Positions 26,066-35,018 of a stretch of DNA of 64,000 nucleotides are shown in pieces. Origin of the DNA: OMII01 sp947467385 (GTDB taxonomy: Bacteria; Bdellovibrionota_C; UBA2361; OMII01); assembly GCA_044360075.1 (NCBI GenBank), contig JBIKLA010000019.1, positions 10,164-74,163 of the forward strand. The letters run 5' to 3'. The notes beneath the pieces are model-generated. The model was given only the letters and a program-made list of their open reading frames with translations, was not told the DNA's origin and searched no databases. Numbering within the stretch: position 1 is the first letter of the stretch; every line of letters starts with the position of its first letter. Made by a program: the position numbers and the translations under genes.

Positions 26066-26557
26066 ATGTTGTGCCCGAAGTGCAGCTCTGAAAAATCATC
26101 CGTAACCGACTCGCGCGGAGATGGTGGCGCCATTCGCAGGAGGCGTGAGTGCCAGGATTGCGGATTCCGGTTCACTACCTACGAGCGGGTAGAGCTGGTC
26201 CTTCCAGGTGTCATCAAGAAGGATGGCCGGCGGGAGGTGTTCGACCGAGATAAGGTTCGTCGAGGCTTTCGCCGGGCGTGCGAGAAGCGCCCCGTGAGTG
26301 CTGAGGCGATCGACGCCGCGGTGGATGCAGTTGAAAAGCGCATCCAGGAGATGTGCGTTAAGGAGATCGACAGCCGGGTGCTTGGCGAGGCCGTTATGGA
26401 CGAGCTCCGCAAGCTCGACAAGATAGCGTATGTGCGCTTCGCATCTGTGTACCGCGAGTTTTCAGACGTAAACCAGTTTGTCGATGCGCTTCAGAGCCTC
26501 GGCAAGCCGACCAACGACCCAGACACCGGCGCGCCCGTCAAGGTTGGCAACGAGTAG
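26066..26557 (+). CDS. nrdR: Transcriptional repressor NrdR
   Basis: NrdR represses ribonucleotide reductase genes in response to dATP/ATP. The 163-residue protein has the N-terminal zinc ribbon (Cys3, Cys6, Cys29, Cys32) with the Arg cluster IRRRREC, followed by the ATP-cone (VIKKDGRREVFDRDKV and IAYVRFASVYREF). Length and motifs are standard. It lies between glyA and ribBA in a tightly packed operon. Confidence 0.96.
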   Translation: MLCPKCSSEKSSVTDSRGDGGAIRRRRECQDCGFRFTTYERVELVLPGVIKKDGRREVFDRDKVRRGFRRACEKRPVSAEAIDAAVDAVEKRIQEMCVKEIDSRVLGEAVMDELRKLDKIAYVRFASVYREFSDVNQFVDALQSLGKPTNDPDTGAPVKVGNE

Positions 26558-26580
26558 CAGTAGAGCAGGTGCGTGAAGCC

Positions 26581-27810
26581 ATGATGCCGTCTCGCGAAGC
26601 GGGGGAGCTTCCCCTTTCACCGATTGAGGAGATCCTAGCCGACCTGCAGGCCGGCAAGGGGGTCGTTGTGCTGGACGACGTGGGCCGCGAGAATGAGGGT
26701 GACGTCATTTTTGCGACGGAGGCGGTTACGCCAGAGGCGGTGGCGTTCCTCATGCGCGAGGCGAGGGGCCTTATATGCGTGAGCGTGAGCTCTGATGTCG
26801 CACGGCGGCTCAACCTTCCGCTGCAGGTAACCAACAACAATTCGCCCCACCAGACGCCATTTGCCGTGAGTGTAGACCACCGCGATGTTGTGCCGGTTGG
26901 CGTGACGGCCGAGGCGCGCTCTCGCACGATGCGGGCGCTGCTTGACCCGTTGAGCGTGCCGGAGGATTTTGTCATTCCTGGACATGTATTTCCCCTTATC
27001 GCAAATGACGCCGGCGTTCTCGGGCGCCGAGGGCATACTGAGGGGGCATTCGACCTGGCGCGGCTCGCCGGAATGGCGCCGTCAGGCATCCTGTGCGAAG
27101 TGCTTAACCCAGACGGCACGATGGCCCGCGGGGAGCAGCTTGTTGAGTTCTCCTGCCGGCACGACCTCAAAATCACCACCATCGAGGCGATACGCCAGCA
27201 CCGGATGTTGCATGAGATAGCGGTACGGGAGCTCAGCACCAGGGACGTTGAGACCGACTTCGGCACGTTTCGCGCGACGGTGTACTCCGATGACGCAGCC
27301 GGGAAGGAGCACATAGCCCTCGTGCGAGGTGACCTGACCGCGATGCCCGCATCATACGCTCCGCTCGTGCGGCTTCATTCAGAATGCCTTACGGGCGACG
27401 TGTTTGGCAGCCGGCGCTGTGACTGCGGGCCGCAGCTCGCTGGGGCTATGCAGCTTGTGGCGGCCGAGGGCGCTGGACTTATCCTGTACCTGCGGCAGGA
27501 GGGGCGCGGCATCGGCCTTGAGAACAAGCTCCGCGCGTATGGGCTGCAGGACCAGGGCTTCGACACGGTAGAGGCGAACGTCAAGCTAGGATTTCGCCCG
27601 GACGAGAGAGATTTTGCGGTGGGGGCGCACATGCTCCTGTCGCTTGGGGTGACGTCCATTCGACTCATGACCAACAATCCAGAGAAAGGGGCGACCCTTG
27701 AGCGGCACGGAATCTCGATTGTTGAGCGGGTTCCCATGATCGCGGAGGAGGATCCGTGCAGCGTAGGCTACCTGCGCACCAAGCGCGAAAAAATGGGGCA
27801 CCTGCTCTAG
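26581..27810 (+). CDS. ribBA: Bifunctional 3,4-dihydroxy-2-butanone-4-phosphate synthase / GTP cyclohydrolase II
   Basis: It supplies both starting branches of riboflavin synthesis. The N-terminal RibB domain has DDVGRENEGDVIFA and GHVFPLIAN.GVL.R.GHTE. The C-terminal RibA domain has the zinc site GDVFGSRRCDCGPQL, QEGRGIGLENK and the GTP-binding LRLMTNNPEK-like stretch. I take ATG 26581 (409 residues); a GTG four codons upstream is possible. ribE and ribH, often next to ribBA and nusB in this arrangement, are missing, and ribD is 22 kb upstream. Confidence 0.94.
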   Translation: MMPSREAGELPLSPIEEILADLQAGKGVVVLDDVGRENEGDVIFATEAVTPEAVAFLMREARGLICVSVSSDVARRLNLPLQVTNNNSPHQTPFAVSVDHRDVVPVGVTAEARSRTMRALLDPLSVPEDFVIPGHVFPLIANDAGVLGRRGHTEGAFDLARLAGMAPSGILCEVLNPDGTMARGEQLVEFSCRHDLKITTIEAIRQHRMLHEIAVRELSTRDVETDFGTFRATVYSDDAAGKEHIALVRGDLTAMPASYAPLVRLHSECLTGDVFGSRRCDCGPQLAGAMQLVAAEGAGLILYLRQEGRGIGLENKLRAYGLQDQGFDTVEANVKLGFRPDERDFAVGAHMLLSLGVTSIRLMTNNPEKGATLERHGISIVERVPMIAEEDPCSVGYLRTKREKMGHLL

Positions 27811-27952
27811 GGCAGCCCCTAAGGTGCTGATAGCGCTTGCGGTGTCTGGGTGGGAGGCTTTTTTGTATCGCAGCAGCCCTTAAATCCCCATATCCTGGTG
27901 TACGTGTGTTCTTTTTCAAGGTTGGGAGGAGAGGCGGCGTGAGGAGTCCGGC

Positions 27953-28402
27953 ATGAAATCGAGGCGCGCGTGCCGTGAGGCTGCCCTGCAGGCCCTTTAC
28001 CAGTTCGACACCCTCGGCGAGTTCTCAGCCGACCAACTAGATTTTTTTCTTGTCCACTTCCAGTCGCAGGCGCAGCTTGACGATGACGACCAGGAGAGCC
28101 GCGTCGTAGCTGACCAGTTTTGCCGAGAGCTCGTTAGCGGCGTTGTCAGCAACATCGATGCTATCGATGAAGCCATAGCGCGCGCTTCGGTCAATTGGAG
28201 CGTAAGCCGAATGGCGCGAGTGGACCGCACGATCATTCGCTTGGCGGCGTATGAGATCATGTTCGTGGACGACATCCCAAGCAAGGTAAGCATTAATGAG
28301 GCGATTGAGGTCGCAAAGCGGTTCTCTGCGCCCGAGGCGCCCACCTTCATTAACGGCCTGCTTGATAAGCTGGCAGCACAGGAGCAGAAGCCCAAAAGAT
28401 AG
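27953..28402 (+). CDS. nusB: Transcription antitermination factor NusB
   Basis: The 149-residue all-helical RNA-binding protein joins NusE/S10 at boxA to prevent premature termination on rRNA operons. Family motifs are RRACREAALQALYQFD at the N terminus, DRTIIRLAAYEIMF, and PSKVSINEAIEVAKRFSAPEAPTFINGLLD at the C terminus, read here in shorter pieces. GGGAGGAG lies upstream. It ends 4 bp before the stop of a convergent membrane-protein gene. Confidence 0.94.
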   Translation: MKSRRACREAALQALYQFDTLGEFSADQLDFFLVHFQSQAQLDDDDQESRVVADQFCRELVSGVVSNIDAIDEAIARASVNWSVSRMARVDRTIIRLAAYEIMFVDDIPSKVSINEAIEVAKRFSAPEAPTFINGLLDKLAAQEQKPKR

Positions 28403-28406
28403 TCGA

Positions 28407-30191
28407 CTACTGGGTGGCTGAGGCTGTTGCGGTTTCCGCTGAGGGGTTGAGTATCCTTACCCTGACGATGGACCAGTCATGCCGAGCCTTGCCGGTCTGC
28501 TTGACGAAGATGCACTGAACCTTGCGGGGCACGGGGAAGATAATCCTCACGTCCTCATGGGGCCCCCAATACGGGTAGCCGTCCGAGGTGAAACGAAGCG
28601 CCCCCTGCCACGACGGGCGGGAGAGGATCTTCTTGGGGGCCGCCCGCGAGCAGTCGCCGCCAGTGATCTCAACGCCACGGGGGAAGTCAAGGGCGTGAAG
28701 TCCCGGTGATAGCTCGATCCCGCTCACAGGGGTAGTTGCCCCAAATTGAATGGTGAGAACCTCCCCTCCAACCTGGCCGCCGATGTTTGTGTGGAGCCTG
28801 ACATGCCCGGGCCTCGATGACATGGGCTCGGACATGCCGGGAGTGAGCGAGTACGTGGCGCCAACGGCTTTGCTGTCGCGCATGCGGGAGCTTGAGAGGT
28901 TTCTGTAGCGCGCAGCATGCTGGAAGAACTTGGGATCATCACGAAGGGCGCCCTTGGCTACCGCAGCCGAGGGCGAGAAGAGCCACCTGTGCATTTCGTC
29001 GCTGAGGCCTGCGAATTTCTTCGGCAGCTCTGGTGCACGAAGATCCCTCGGCGCAATCGCTATCGCACCGAGGAGCGCAAAGGCAACGGGTATACCCGCG
29101 AGGGACATTGGCCTCGCAAGGGCAACGGCAGCCACTAGCCACGCGGCGGTACCCACCATAATCGATGAGAGGGGCACAACGGTTCCCCACGGCAGGAGCC
29201 GCGAGAGGGTCGCCACCGGAGCCTGCATCGCCCACGAGCGCGGCAACAGGACATCGAGAGCCACGCACAACGACATGACGAACACGGCGCCGAAGATCGC
29301 CCGTTCATGACGCGTGGAACCGGAGAGGTATCGGAGCGAGGCCACGAGGCCCAGGAGCACGATAGCAATGGCTGCCGGGCGGTAGAGGTCCGCCATCGCA
29401 AGGTAGTCGAGGGTTAAAATTGGGTAGCGCGGCCCGACGATGGCGAGGAAAGGCAGCCGGTCTGCGACGTCTGTGTTTACGTGGGCGTTGTCAGGGTACA
29501 AGGGGAACGGTGCCCGCGGGGCGGCTAGGGACATCCATAGAGAGGGCCCCAGGGCGACTACGGATATGCACAGGGCTGCCCGTGTGGAGAGCATCTTTCG
29601 CTTTCCATACCGCTCAAGCACGAAGCGCGCGAAGACTAGGGCAAGCAGCGCAACAAAGAGCGAGGCCTGGTTTGCGCTCATGGCGCACTGCACCGAAACG
29701 AAGAGCGTCAGGATCCAGAGGGGCGCAACCTTGATCGCGTAGCCCTCGCGGGACGCGTGCAGGATAGCAAAGAGCATCATAGAGAGGAGGGGCACCCACG
29801 AGAGGCTGCCGATAACGAAGGGATCGAGCCCAACGCCGGCCACAACAGCCAAAGGCGGCAGCGAGCTCAGGAGCCACAGCGTAGGGGCCGGGATCTTTTG
29901 TGATCCGGCAAGCTGTCGGACGACGAGAAACGTTCCGCACATCAGCACGAGGAGCTCGGCCACGAGAGATGATTGGGCAACGAGGGGCCTCAGGAGAAGG
30001 CTCGCATAGTGGGCGACGGGCCCCTGACGCCACATGTGGTACTCGTTGTGGTTAGGGTTGCTTAACACTGCCCATGAGCTGTCCGGAGAGGGCTGTAGGT
30101 GGGCCAGCGGCTCAAGGAAGATGGAGGGGATGGCGAGGGCCAGCCCTGATACGAGGAATGCCAGCAGGGCTGCTGTTCGGAAACGCTTCAC
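28407..30191 (-). CDS. Large polytopic membrane protein with C-terminal beta domain (unknown, glycan-related?)
   Basis: The 594-residue protein has a signal-anchor at the N terminus, about ten hydrophobic helices over residues 5-395 and a soluble C-terminal region (about 400-594) rich in beta strands. An early loop carries NPNHNEYHMWRQGPVAHYASL, with acidic and His residues where GT-C glycosyltransferases have their catalytic loop. No family is recognised. Its ATG overlaps the TGA of the upstream 742-residue membrane protein (ATGA), so the two are translationally coupled and probably act together, perhaps in polysaccharide modification. Confidence 0.75.
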   Translation of the reverse strand: MKRFRTAALLAFLVSGLALAIPSIFLEPLAHLQPSPDSSWAVLSNPNHNEYHMWRQGPVAHYASLLLRPLVAQSSLVAELLVLMCGTFLVVRQLAGSQKIPAPTLWLLSSLPPLAVVAGVGLDPFVIGSLSWVPLLSMMLFAILHASREGYAIKVAPLWILTLFVSVQCAMSANQASLFVALLALVFARFVLERYGKRKMLSTRAALCISVVALGPSLWMSLAAPRAPFPLYPDNAHVNTDVADRLPFLAIVGPRYPILTLDYLAMADLYRPAAIAIVLLGLVASLRYLSGSTRHERAIFGAVFVMSLCVALDVLLPRSWAMQAPVATLSRLLPWGTVVPLSSIMVGTAAWLVAAVALARPMSLAGIPVAFALLGAIAIAPRDLRAPELPKKFAGLSDEMHRWLFSPSAAVAKGALRDDPKFFQHAARYRNLSSSRMRDSKAVGATYSLTPGMSEPMSSRPGHVRLHTNIGGQVGGEVLTIQFGATTPVSGIELSPGLHALDFPRGVEITGGDCSRAAPKKILSRPSWQGALRFTSDGYPYWGPHEDVRIIFPVPRKVQCIFVKQTGKARHDWSIVRVRILNPSAETATASATQ

Positions 30192-32416
30192 GACGCACCC
30201 CCTGTGCCGAGAAGCCTCTCAAGAGGCGAGACAGACCGGATCGTGACGGGCGTACCCACAGGGCACTGCGAGAGCTCAATGAAGGTAATCTCTGGCCCAG
30301 CCTGAAACGGCTTGAGGACACAGTGAGAGCTTGTGAGAAAGGGGAAGTGTCTGAACTTGAGTACCAACCGTTCTGTTCTGGGAGCAAAAGTTATTGAGTT
30401 TCGTGTCTGGGAGAAGTTCGATGCCTCGCCCTCAGCAACAAAATTTGGGGCAAAGCCAGGCCGAGCAAAAATGAAAAACTTGCCGACCTTGGATATCTCC
30501 CGATAAGCCTGGGGCCGAGAGCTAAAGAACTGGATCCACTCCGGCTCATGGGCGATGACGAGTGACGCATTCATCAAGTTGAGGTAGTCGGAGATGCCAT
30601 CATCCCCTCGCTTGAGGTATGCTTGCGGGATGGGTTGCGTGTATTGCCACAGGGTATGGGCGAAACTGCTCGCCACGAGGGGGGTAGGCCCCCAGAGCGC
30701 CATAGGTGCCAGGTGTGCACCGTCTAGATCATGTACGACGCATCCCGAAAAGAAAGCGCGGCCACCGTTTGAGTGGTCCGAAATGGTATCGGTGAGCTGG
30801 CGAACTAATTGGCTTTGAAAGCGAAATTTTTCTGACGACTGATTAAAGACGATGAGCAGCACGGGAAGGGGAGACACAAGGAGAAAAGAGCCGGCAATCG
30901 TTGCCGCAATCCGGGGCAATACGCCGCGGCTCGCCGCCGCGAAAAGCACGCTCAAGTAGCGGCTGACAGGAACCACGAGCAGCATAGCTGCGATAAGGCC
31001 CATGCGGTCGAGCTCAAGCTGCGGCTTAAGCGTCACCGCAAATGTTCCTAGAAACATCAGCCACGTCACGGTTAGGGAGCATGCGAAACGGGTCCCGGCG
31101 GGCAGGGCGAGGAGGGCCGGAACCGCAAAGACGAGTATCAGGGCGTTGAGGGCATTTACCTGCGAGTGGAGCTCGTTCATGGCGTGCCGCGCGTCGAGGC
31201 CTCCCGCCCGATGCCTGAAATCTTGGGCTGGCGCGGCCGGAGTGTGGTCCTCTTCCTCTTCAAGATCTTCCGCTTTGCTTGACTCGATTGCGGGGAGCAT
31301 GTTCGTGCCGTTTGCCGGAGCGGCGACGGTGCCAGACGCGATAAAATTCCCCACATTCGAAACTCGCCACATCATCGCTACCCAAGGCAGGTTGAGCGAG
31401 AAGATGAGCGTGAGGGTCAGTAGGTGCCGACTTGAGCGCATGAGGGACGGCAGCTTGCCGAGCGCCACTATCGCCATGGGAGCCAGAGCAATGGCAGACG
31501 GGGACCAGAAAAACATGAGGGTGGAGCAGCCAGCAACGGCGAGGCAGAGCAGCCATGCCGGGCGCTTCTGGGTTAGAAACGTTATCCACAGCGCCACACA
31601 GAGGGGAAAGAGGGCTGTGCTCGTGATAAAACCGAGCGTGCCGTACTTGAGGGCCCAGCGGTACCACAGGAGGCTTGTGCTGACCGAGAGGCCTGCGGCG
31701 ATGAGGGAGGCATTCCGGTTGCCCCCAAGGATGCGCGAGGCCAGAAAAGCGCACATCGGCGTGAAGCCCCACAGGAGAATCGCAACGATCCAGTTATACG
31801 ACTGTTCTATGTCGAGCAGGTAAATGATTGGAGAAAAGAGAAAGAAAACATTGAGGACTCCGGTGGCGAAGAAGTCGCGCGCATCGAAGCCTGCGTTCCA
31901 GACAGGCGACCAGAACGGGATGGAGGGGAAGTTCTCGCGCAGGAGTTTGAGCCGAAAGAAGAACATGGCGTGATCGTCCATGAGGAGGATCGAGCCACCG
32001 GAGGCAGCGTTGAAGGCGTACATGAGGCCACCAAGCGAAGCGCCAAGCCAGAGCGCAAGCACCACAGGGAGCCGGATCCAGTGAGCCAGAAAAAAAAGCA
32101 GCACACCCACGAGGATGGGGCCTCGCACGAGAGGATCGACGTAGAACCCCCATGGCCTAATGAGAAAATCGGAGAGGAAGATGATAACGAGCCCGAATGA
32201 CCACACGACGGGATTGGAGAGCTCGGTGGCCGATGGCCAGCGGCGGTTGCGAAGCAGCGAGCGCGCGCAGGCCACGGTTGCAAGCAGCAGCCCTACGGTA
32301 ACGGGGAAGCGCCCGGCCGGTATGAGGGCGGGTTGAGACTGATCCCATAAAAACCACGCACCGCCGGTCAAACCGAGCACAACAAGAAGGAGGGCTGCTG
32401 ACGCGGCTATGTGCAT
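30188..32416 (-). CDS. Large polytopic membrane protein, GT-C/YfhO-like (tentative)
   Basis: The 742-residue inner-membrane protein has roughly 12-13 hydrophobic segments up to residue 520, then a soluble periplasmic-type C-terminal domain. The first large loop contains LLMDDHAMFFFRLKLLRE and a WSPVWNAGFDARDF stretch, resembling the acidic first loop of GT-C or YfhO-type lipid-linked sugar transferases. A charged insertion (EDLEEEEDHTPAAP) interrupts the middle. Function is not established. It is the first gene of a coupled pair with the 594-residue protein. Confidence 0.75.
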   Translation of the reverse strand: MHIAASAALLLVVLGLTGGAWFLWDQSQPALIPAGRFPVTVGLLLATVACARSLLRNRRWPSATELSNPVVWSFGLVIIFLSDFLIRPWGFYVDPLVRGPILVGVLLFFLAHWIRLPVVLALWLGASLGGLMYAFNAASGGSILLMDDHAMFFFRLKLLRENFPSIPFWSPVWNAGFDARDFFATGVLNVFFLFSPIIYLLDIEQSYNWIVAILLWGFTPMCAFLASRILGGNRNASLIAAGLSVSTSLLWYRWALKYGTLGFITSTALFPLCVALWITFLTQKRPAWLLCLAVAGCSTLMFFWSPSAIALAPMAIVALGKLPSLMRSSRHLLTLTLIFSLNLPWVAMMWRVSNVGNFIASGTVAAPANGTNMLPAIESSKAEDLEEEEDHTPAAPAQDFRHRAGGLDARHAMNELHSQVNALNALILVFAVPALLALPAGTRFACSLTVTWLMFLGTFAVTLKPQLELDRMGLIAAMLLVVPVSRYLSVLFAAASRGVLPRIAATIAGSFLLVSPLPVLLIVFNQSSEKFRFQSQLVRQLTDTISDHSNGGRAFFSGCVVHDLDGAHLAPMALWGPTPLVASSFAHTLWQYTQPIPQAYLKRGDDGISDYLNLMNASLVIAHEPEWIQFFSSRPQAYREISKVGKFFIFARPGFAPNFVAEGEASNFSQTRNSITFAPRTERLVLKFRHFPFLTSSHCVLKPFQAGPEITFIELSQCPVGTPVTIRSVSPLERLLGTGGAS

Positions 32417-32529
32417 GAGATGACTACAGAACTCACAAATCGCGGGAATCGCCAGTGTATACCTCGGTTAAGGCGAGGTCAAAGCCTGTCTTTTCAGGTG
32501 CTTGCGAGCAAAAGACCGGCCCTGTGCGG

Positions 32530-33618
32530 CTAGGAGTTTTTGTTCGAGCGCTCAACCCCGTGCTGAACGAAGAAGGGGTCGAATTGAAACACTGCCTCAC
32601 GGAAGTGCTCGATTGCGCGTGAGTTGTCGTTGGAGTTGAGGGCGTTCAGGCCTTGGGCCAGCCGTGTCTGCACCGCCTCCATGTCGTTTGGGCTAAAGGT
32701 GATGTAGCGCGAGGTGCTGCCGTTCGTCGTGCGCTCCTCGTACATCTGGAGGCTCGACACAAAGTTTGCAACTGCGCCGAGCGTCTCGCCGCTCTCGTTC
32801 TGCATGATTCCCTTGAGCGCAAAGTAGCGCGGGCTGTCGTCGAGCCGCTGGCTGCACTCAAGGCACTGCGTTGCGGCTGTCTTGTCGCCGAAGCGGATGA
32901 AGAGGGCCGCAAGGGAATGGTAGGACGCGGCGGCGCTCTCCTTGCTGTGAGAGAGCCAGTTGTGGTGCGGGAAGAGCTCCTCGATGTTGAGCGAGTCGAC
33001 GGCGGCGTGGAGGCAGCGAGCGAGCTGAGCCCCAGAAAGCTCGGTCAGTCGGGCCGCATCGACTGGGTTCATGAGCGGGTTCACAGACGTTGACGAGCGA
33101 ACTGTGTCCCCGTCCGAGAGGGAGCGGATAAGGGTCTGGGCAAGATATTCGGCCACTGACGTGCAGCCAGAGGGGGTGGTCGCGCTCAGCGCGTAGCGGG
33201 TCGTTGCCAGGCACACAAACGGCCATACTGAATTGTGCTTCATTGACTCGATAATCGTGTCTGGCGTCATCTCCGGAAGCTCTAGGATCGAGCGCCCGGT
33301 CGAAGGCTCAAACACGGTGTGCTCAAGCATTGAGCGGGTCTCAAGCTCTGCGGCCATGCGCGAGATGTCGTCTGTGGAGAAGGTCAGCGCTGAGCTTACG
33401 ATCAGGGTACGCTTGCTTGCTGCCGCGGCGATGCCCTGTGCGAGCGCGTCAACGATGTTCTCTGCAATGACCCACGATGCTGACGCGGTCGGCTCAAGCT
33501 GCTCGCGCGTGCTCACCACGGTGATGTCGGCAAACGCGCCGACATCGCTGAAGAGCCGGGCGAGAAGCTGTGTGTTCGCCTGGTTGAGAGAGTCATCGAC
33601 GATAAGGGCGCTAATCAT
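32530..33618 (-). CDS. Hypothetical protein, degenerate GT-A-like N terminus plus TPR-like C terminus
   Basis: ATG 33618 has GAGG five nt upstream, giving 362 residues. Residues 1-150 have alternating strand/helix patterns (SALIVDDSLNQANTQLLARL, ADITVVS, NIVDALAQGIAAAASKRTLIVSS) reminiscent of a family 2 glycosyltransferase without the DxD motif. Residues 220-355 look like tetratricopeptide repeats (SLAALFIRFGDKTAATQCLE; RLAQGLNALNSNDNSRAIEHF). No signal peptide. It may be a scaffold for polysaccharide assembly together with the two upstream membrane proteins on the same strand, but this rests only on position and weak similarity. Confidence 0.6.
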   Translation of the reverse strand: MISALIVDDSLNQANTQLLARLFSDVGAFADITVVSTREQLEPTASASWVIAENIVDALAQGIAAAASKRTLIVSSALTFSTDDISRMAAELETRSMLEHTVFEPSTGRSILELPEMTPDTIIESMKHNSVWPFVCLATTRYALSATTPSGCTSVAEYLAQTLIRSLSDGDTVRSSTSVNPLMNPVDAARLTELSGAQLARCLHAAVDSLNIEELFPHHNWLSHSKESAAASYHSLAALFIRFGDKTAATQCLECSQRLDDSPRYFALKGIMQNESGETLGAVANFVSSLQMYEERTTNGSTSRYITFSPNDMEAVQTRLAQGLNALNSNDNSRAIEHFREAVFQFDPFFVQHGVERSNKNS

Positions 33619-33815
33619 AACCACCTCGACAAGCCTTCAGGGGCCTTAAAAAGGTCGATCCAGAACCTGAACCCGCCGGGACGGAACTGTCCTAGAGGGT
33701 ACGTTCGGTTCGATGCAGACCCGATTGTGATGGTCGCAAAAAGTTTAAGGGGTAGGCTATATTTTGCGCAGCCTGAGGCGGATAAGGGCAGTAATTTTGG
33801 GGCCTTATGGCCAGC

Positions 33816-34841
33816 TCAGGAGGGCCGTGAAACCTCGACCTGTGTGCCCTCTAGCTTAAGGTAGTTGAGGAAAACGGGCGCCAGGATCATGCCCGGAATA
33901 CCTGCCAATCGCTCGCCGACGAGGAGGGCCAGGAGCGTTAGCCACATAGGGTTCTTGATGCGGCCACCGATGATCCTGCTGTTGAGAAAGTACTCAAACT
34001 TATGGAGCACGATTAGGTAGAGGAGCGAGATCACGGCGAGCTGCAGGGATTGGGTGAGCCCGATGGCAAAGATGACTGTATTGCTTATGAGGTTGCCGAT
34101 GATGGGGAGCAGCCCGCACAGGAATGTGATGCCTACGATAACAAAGGAGTATGGCAGGGGGATCCCCACCAGCCCAAGGCAGCCGAGAAACACACCAGTA
34201 AAAAAGGTGTTTACGGCAGATATAATAACCTGGGCACCCATGACGCGGTGAAAGCTTTGGAAGAAGCAGCGGAAGCGTTGCGAGAGGGCCGTGGTGAACT
34301 CCGAGTATAGGTTGCTAGAGATGGGGTAGCTTCCCATCCCAAGGTCCATCTTTCCGTTGAAGAAGATTGCAGCTGTCGCAACGACGCCGATGATGACGTA
34401 GACAAACTCCTTCGTGAAGATGCTCGCAACCTTGAAGGCCGAGGTGAGTTGAGAGTTTATCTTTTGGACCGAGAAAACCTTGAGGGTTTCCGCGTCGGTA
34501 AAGGGCGGCGTAAATCCGTACTTGTTTGCGAGGTCAACCATGAGCGGGATCGACTTGTTGGCCGCCGCGGGAAGCGCCCCGACAGACTCGCTGATGAAGA
34601 GGCCGAAGAGGTACACAAGCGCGATAAAAACAATGCTGAACGCGAGTATCGCAAGGCGCTTCGGCAGCACCTTGCCCAAGTAGACGAGGGTGAGGTACCC
34701 GAACAGTATGGTGATAAAAGGGGTCCCCAGCTTGAAGACGATAATGCTCGCCAGAATTATAAGCGTCAGGATGAAGGACGCCTTGTGTATGGACGCTTGC
34801 GAGAGGAGGGGGGACGAGGATGGTGCGTTGGAGTGGCTCAT
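33816..34841 (-). CDS. AI-2E family transporter (PerM/UPF0118-like permease)
   Basis: The 341-residue polytopic protein has the family layout: two N-terminal helix pairs (TLIILASIIVFKLGTPFITI; FSIVFIALVYLFGLFI), a central soluble region, then the conserved segment LVGIPLPYSFVIVGITFLCG, LLPIIGN, and the C-terminal IGGRIKNPMWLTLLALLVGER. Family members export small molecules such as autoinducer 2 or act as ion antiporters, so substrate cannot be stated. It is a single gene with 200-bp flanks, about 175 bp upstream of the end of the giant TamB-TamA gene on the same strand. Confidence 0.88.
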   Translation of the reverse strand: MSHSNAPSSSPLLSQASIHKASFILTLIILASIIVFKLGTPFITILFGYLTLVYLGKVLPKRLAILAFSIVFIALVYLFGLFISESVGALPAAANKSIPLMVDLANKYGFTPPFTDAETLKVFSVQKINSQLTSAFKVASIFTKEFVYVIIGVVATAAIFFNGKMDLGMGSYPISSNLYSEFTTALSQRFRCFFQSFHRVMGAQVIISAVNTFFTGVFLGCLGLVGIPLPYSFVIVGITFLCGLLPIIGNLISNTVIFAIGLTQSLQLAVISLLYLIVLHKFEYFLNSRIIGGRIKNPMWLTLLALLVGERLAGIPGMILAPVFLNYLKLEGTQVEVSRPS

Positions 34842-35018
34842 AGGGGGGCAGTGTTATGCTCGGGGAATACTACCCAAAACCCGCCGGTTCCAAAAGGCGG
34901 ACACTGCGGACGGGCTGAGCCCCAACGAAAGTGCTTCATGAGGGGTGAATATGGTGCAAAAGCAGACGTTTGGGGCAAGCGGCGGGGCTGCCGGCCTGCC
35001 TCGTCGTCGAGAGAGGGG

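Noticed and set aside
27811..27952. Terminator between ribBA and nusB
   Set aside because: A T-run (GGCTTTTTTG) is present, but the preceding bases cannot form a convincing stem.
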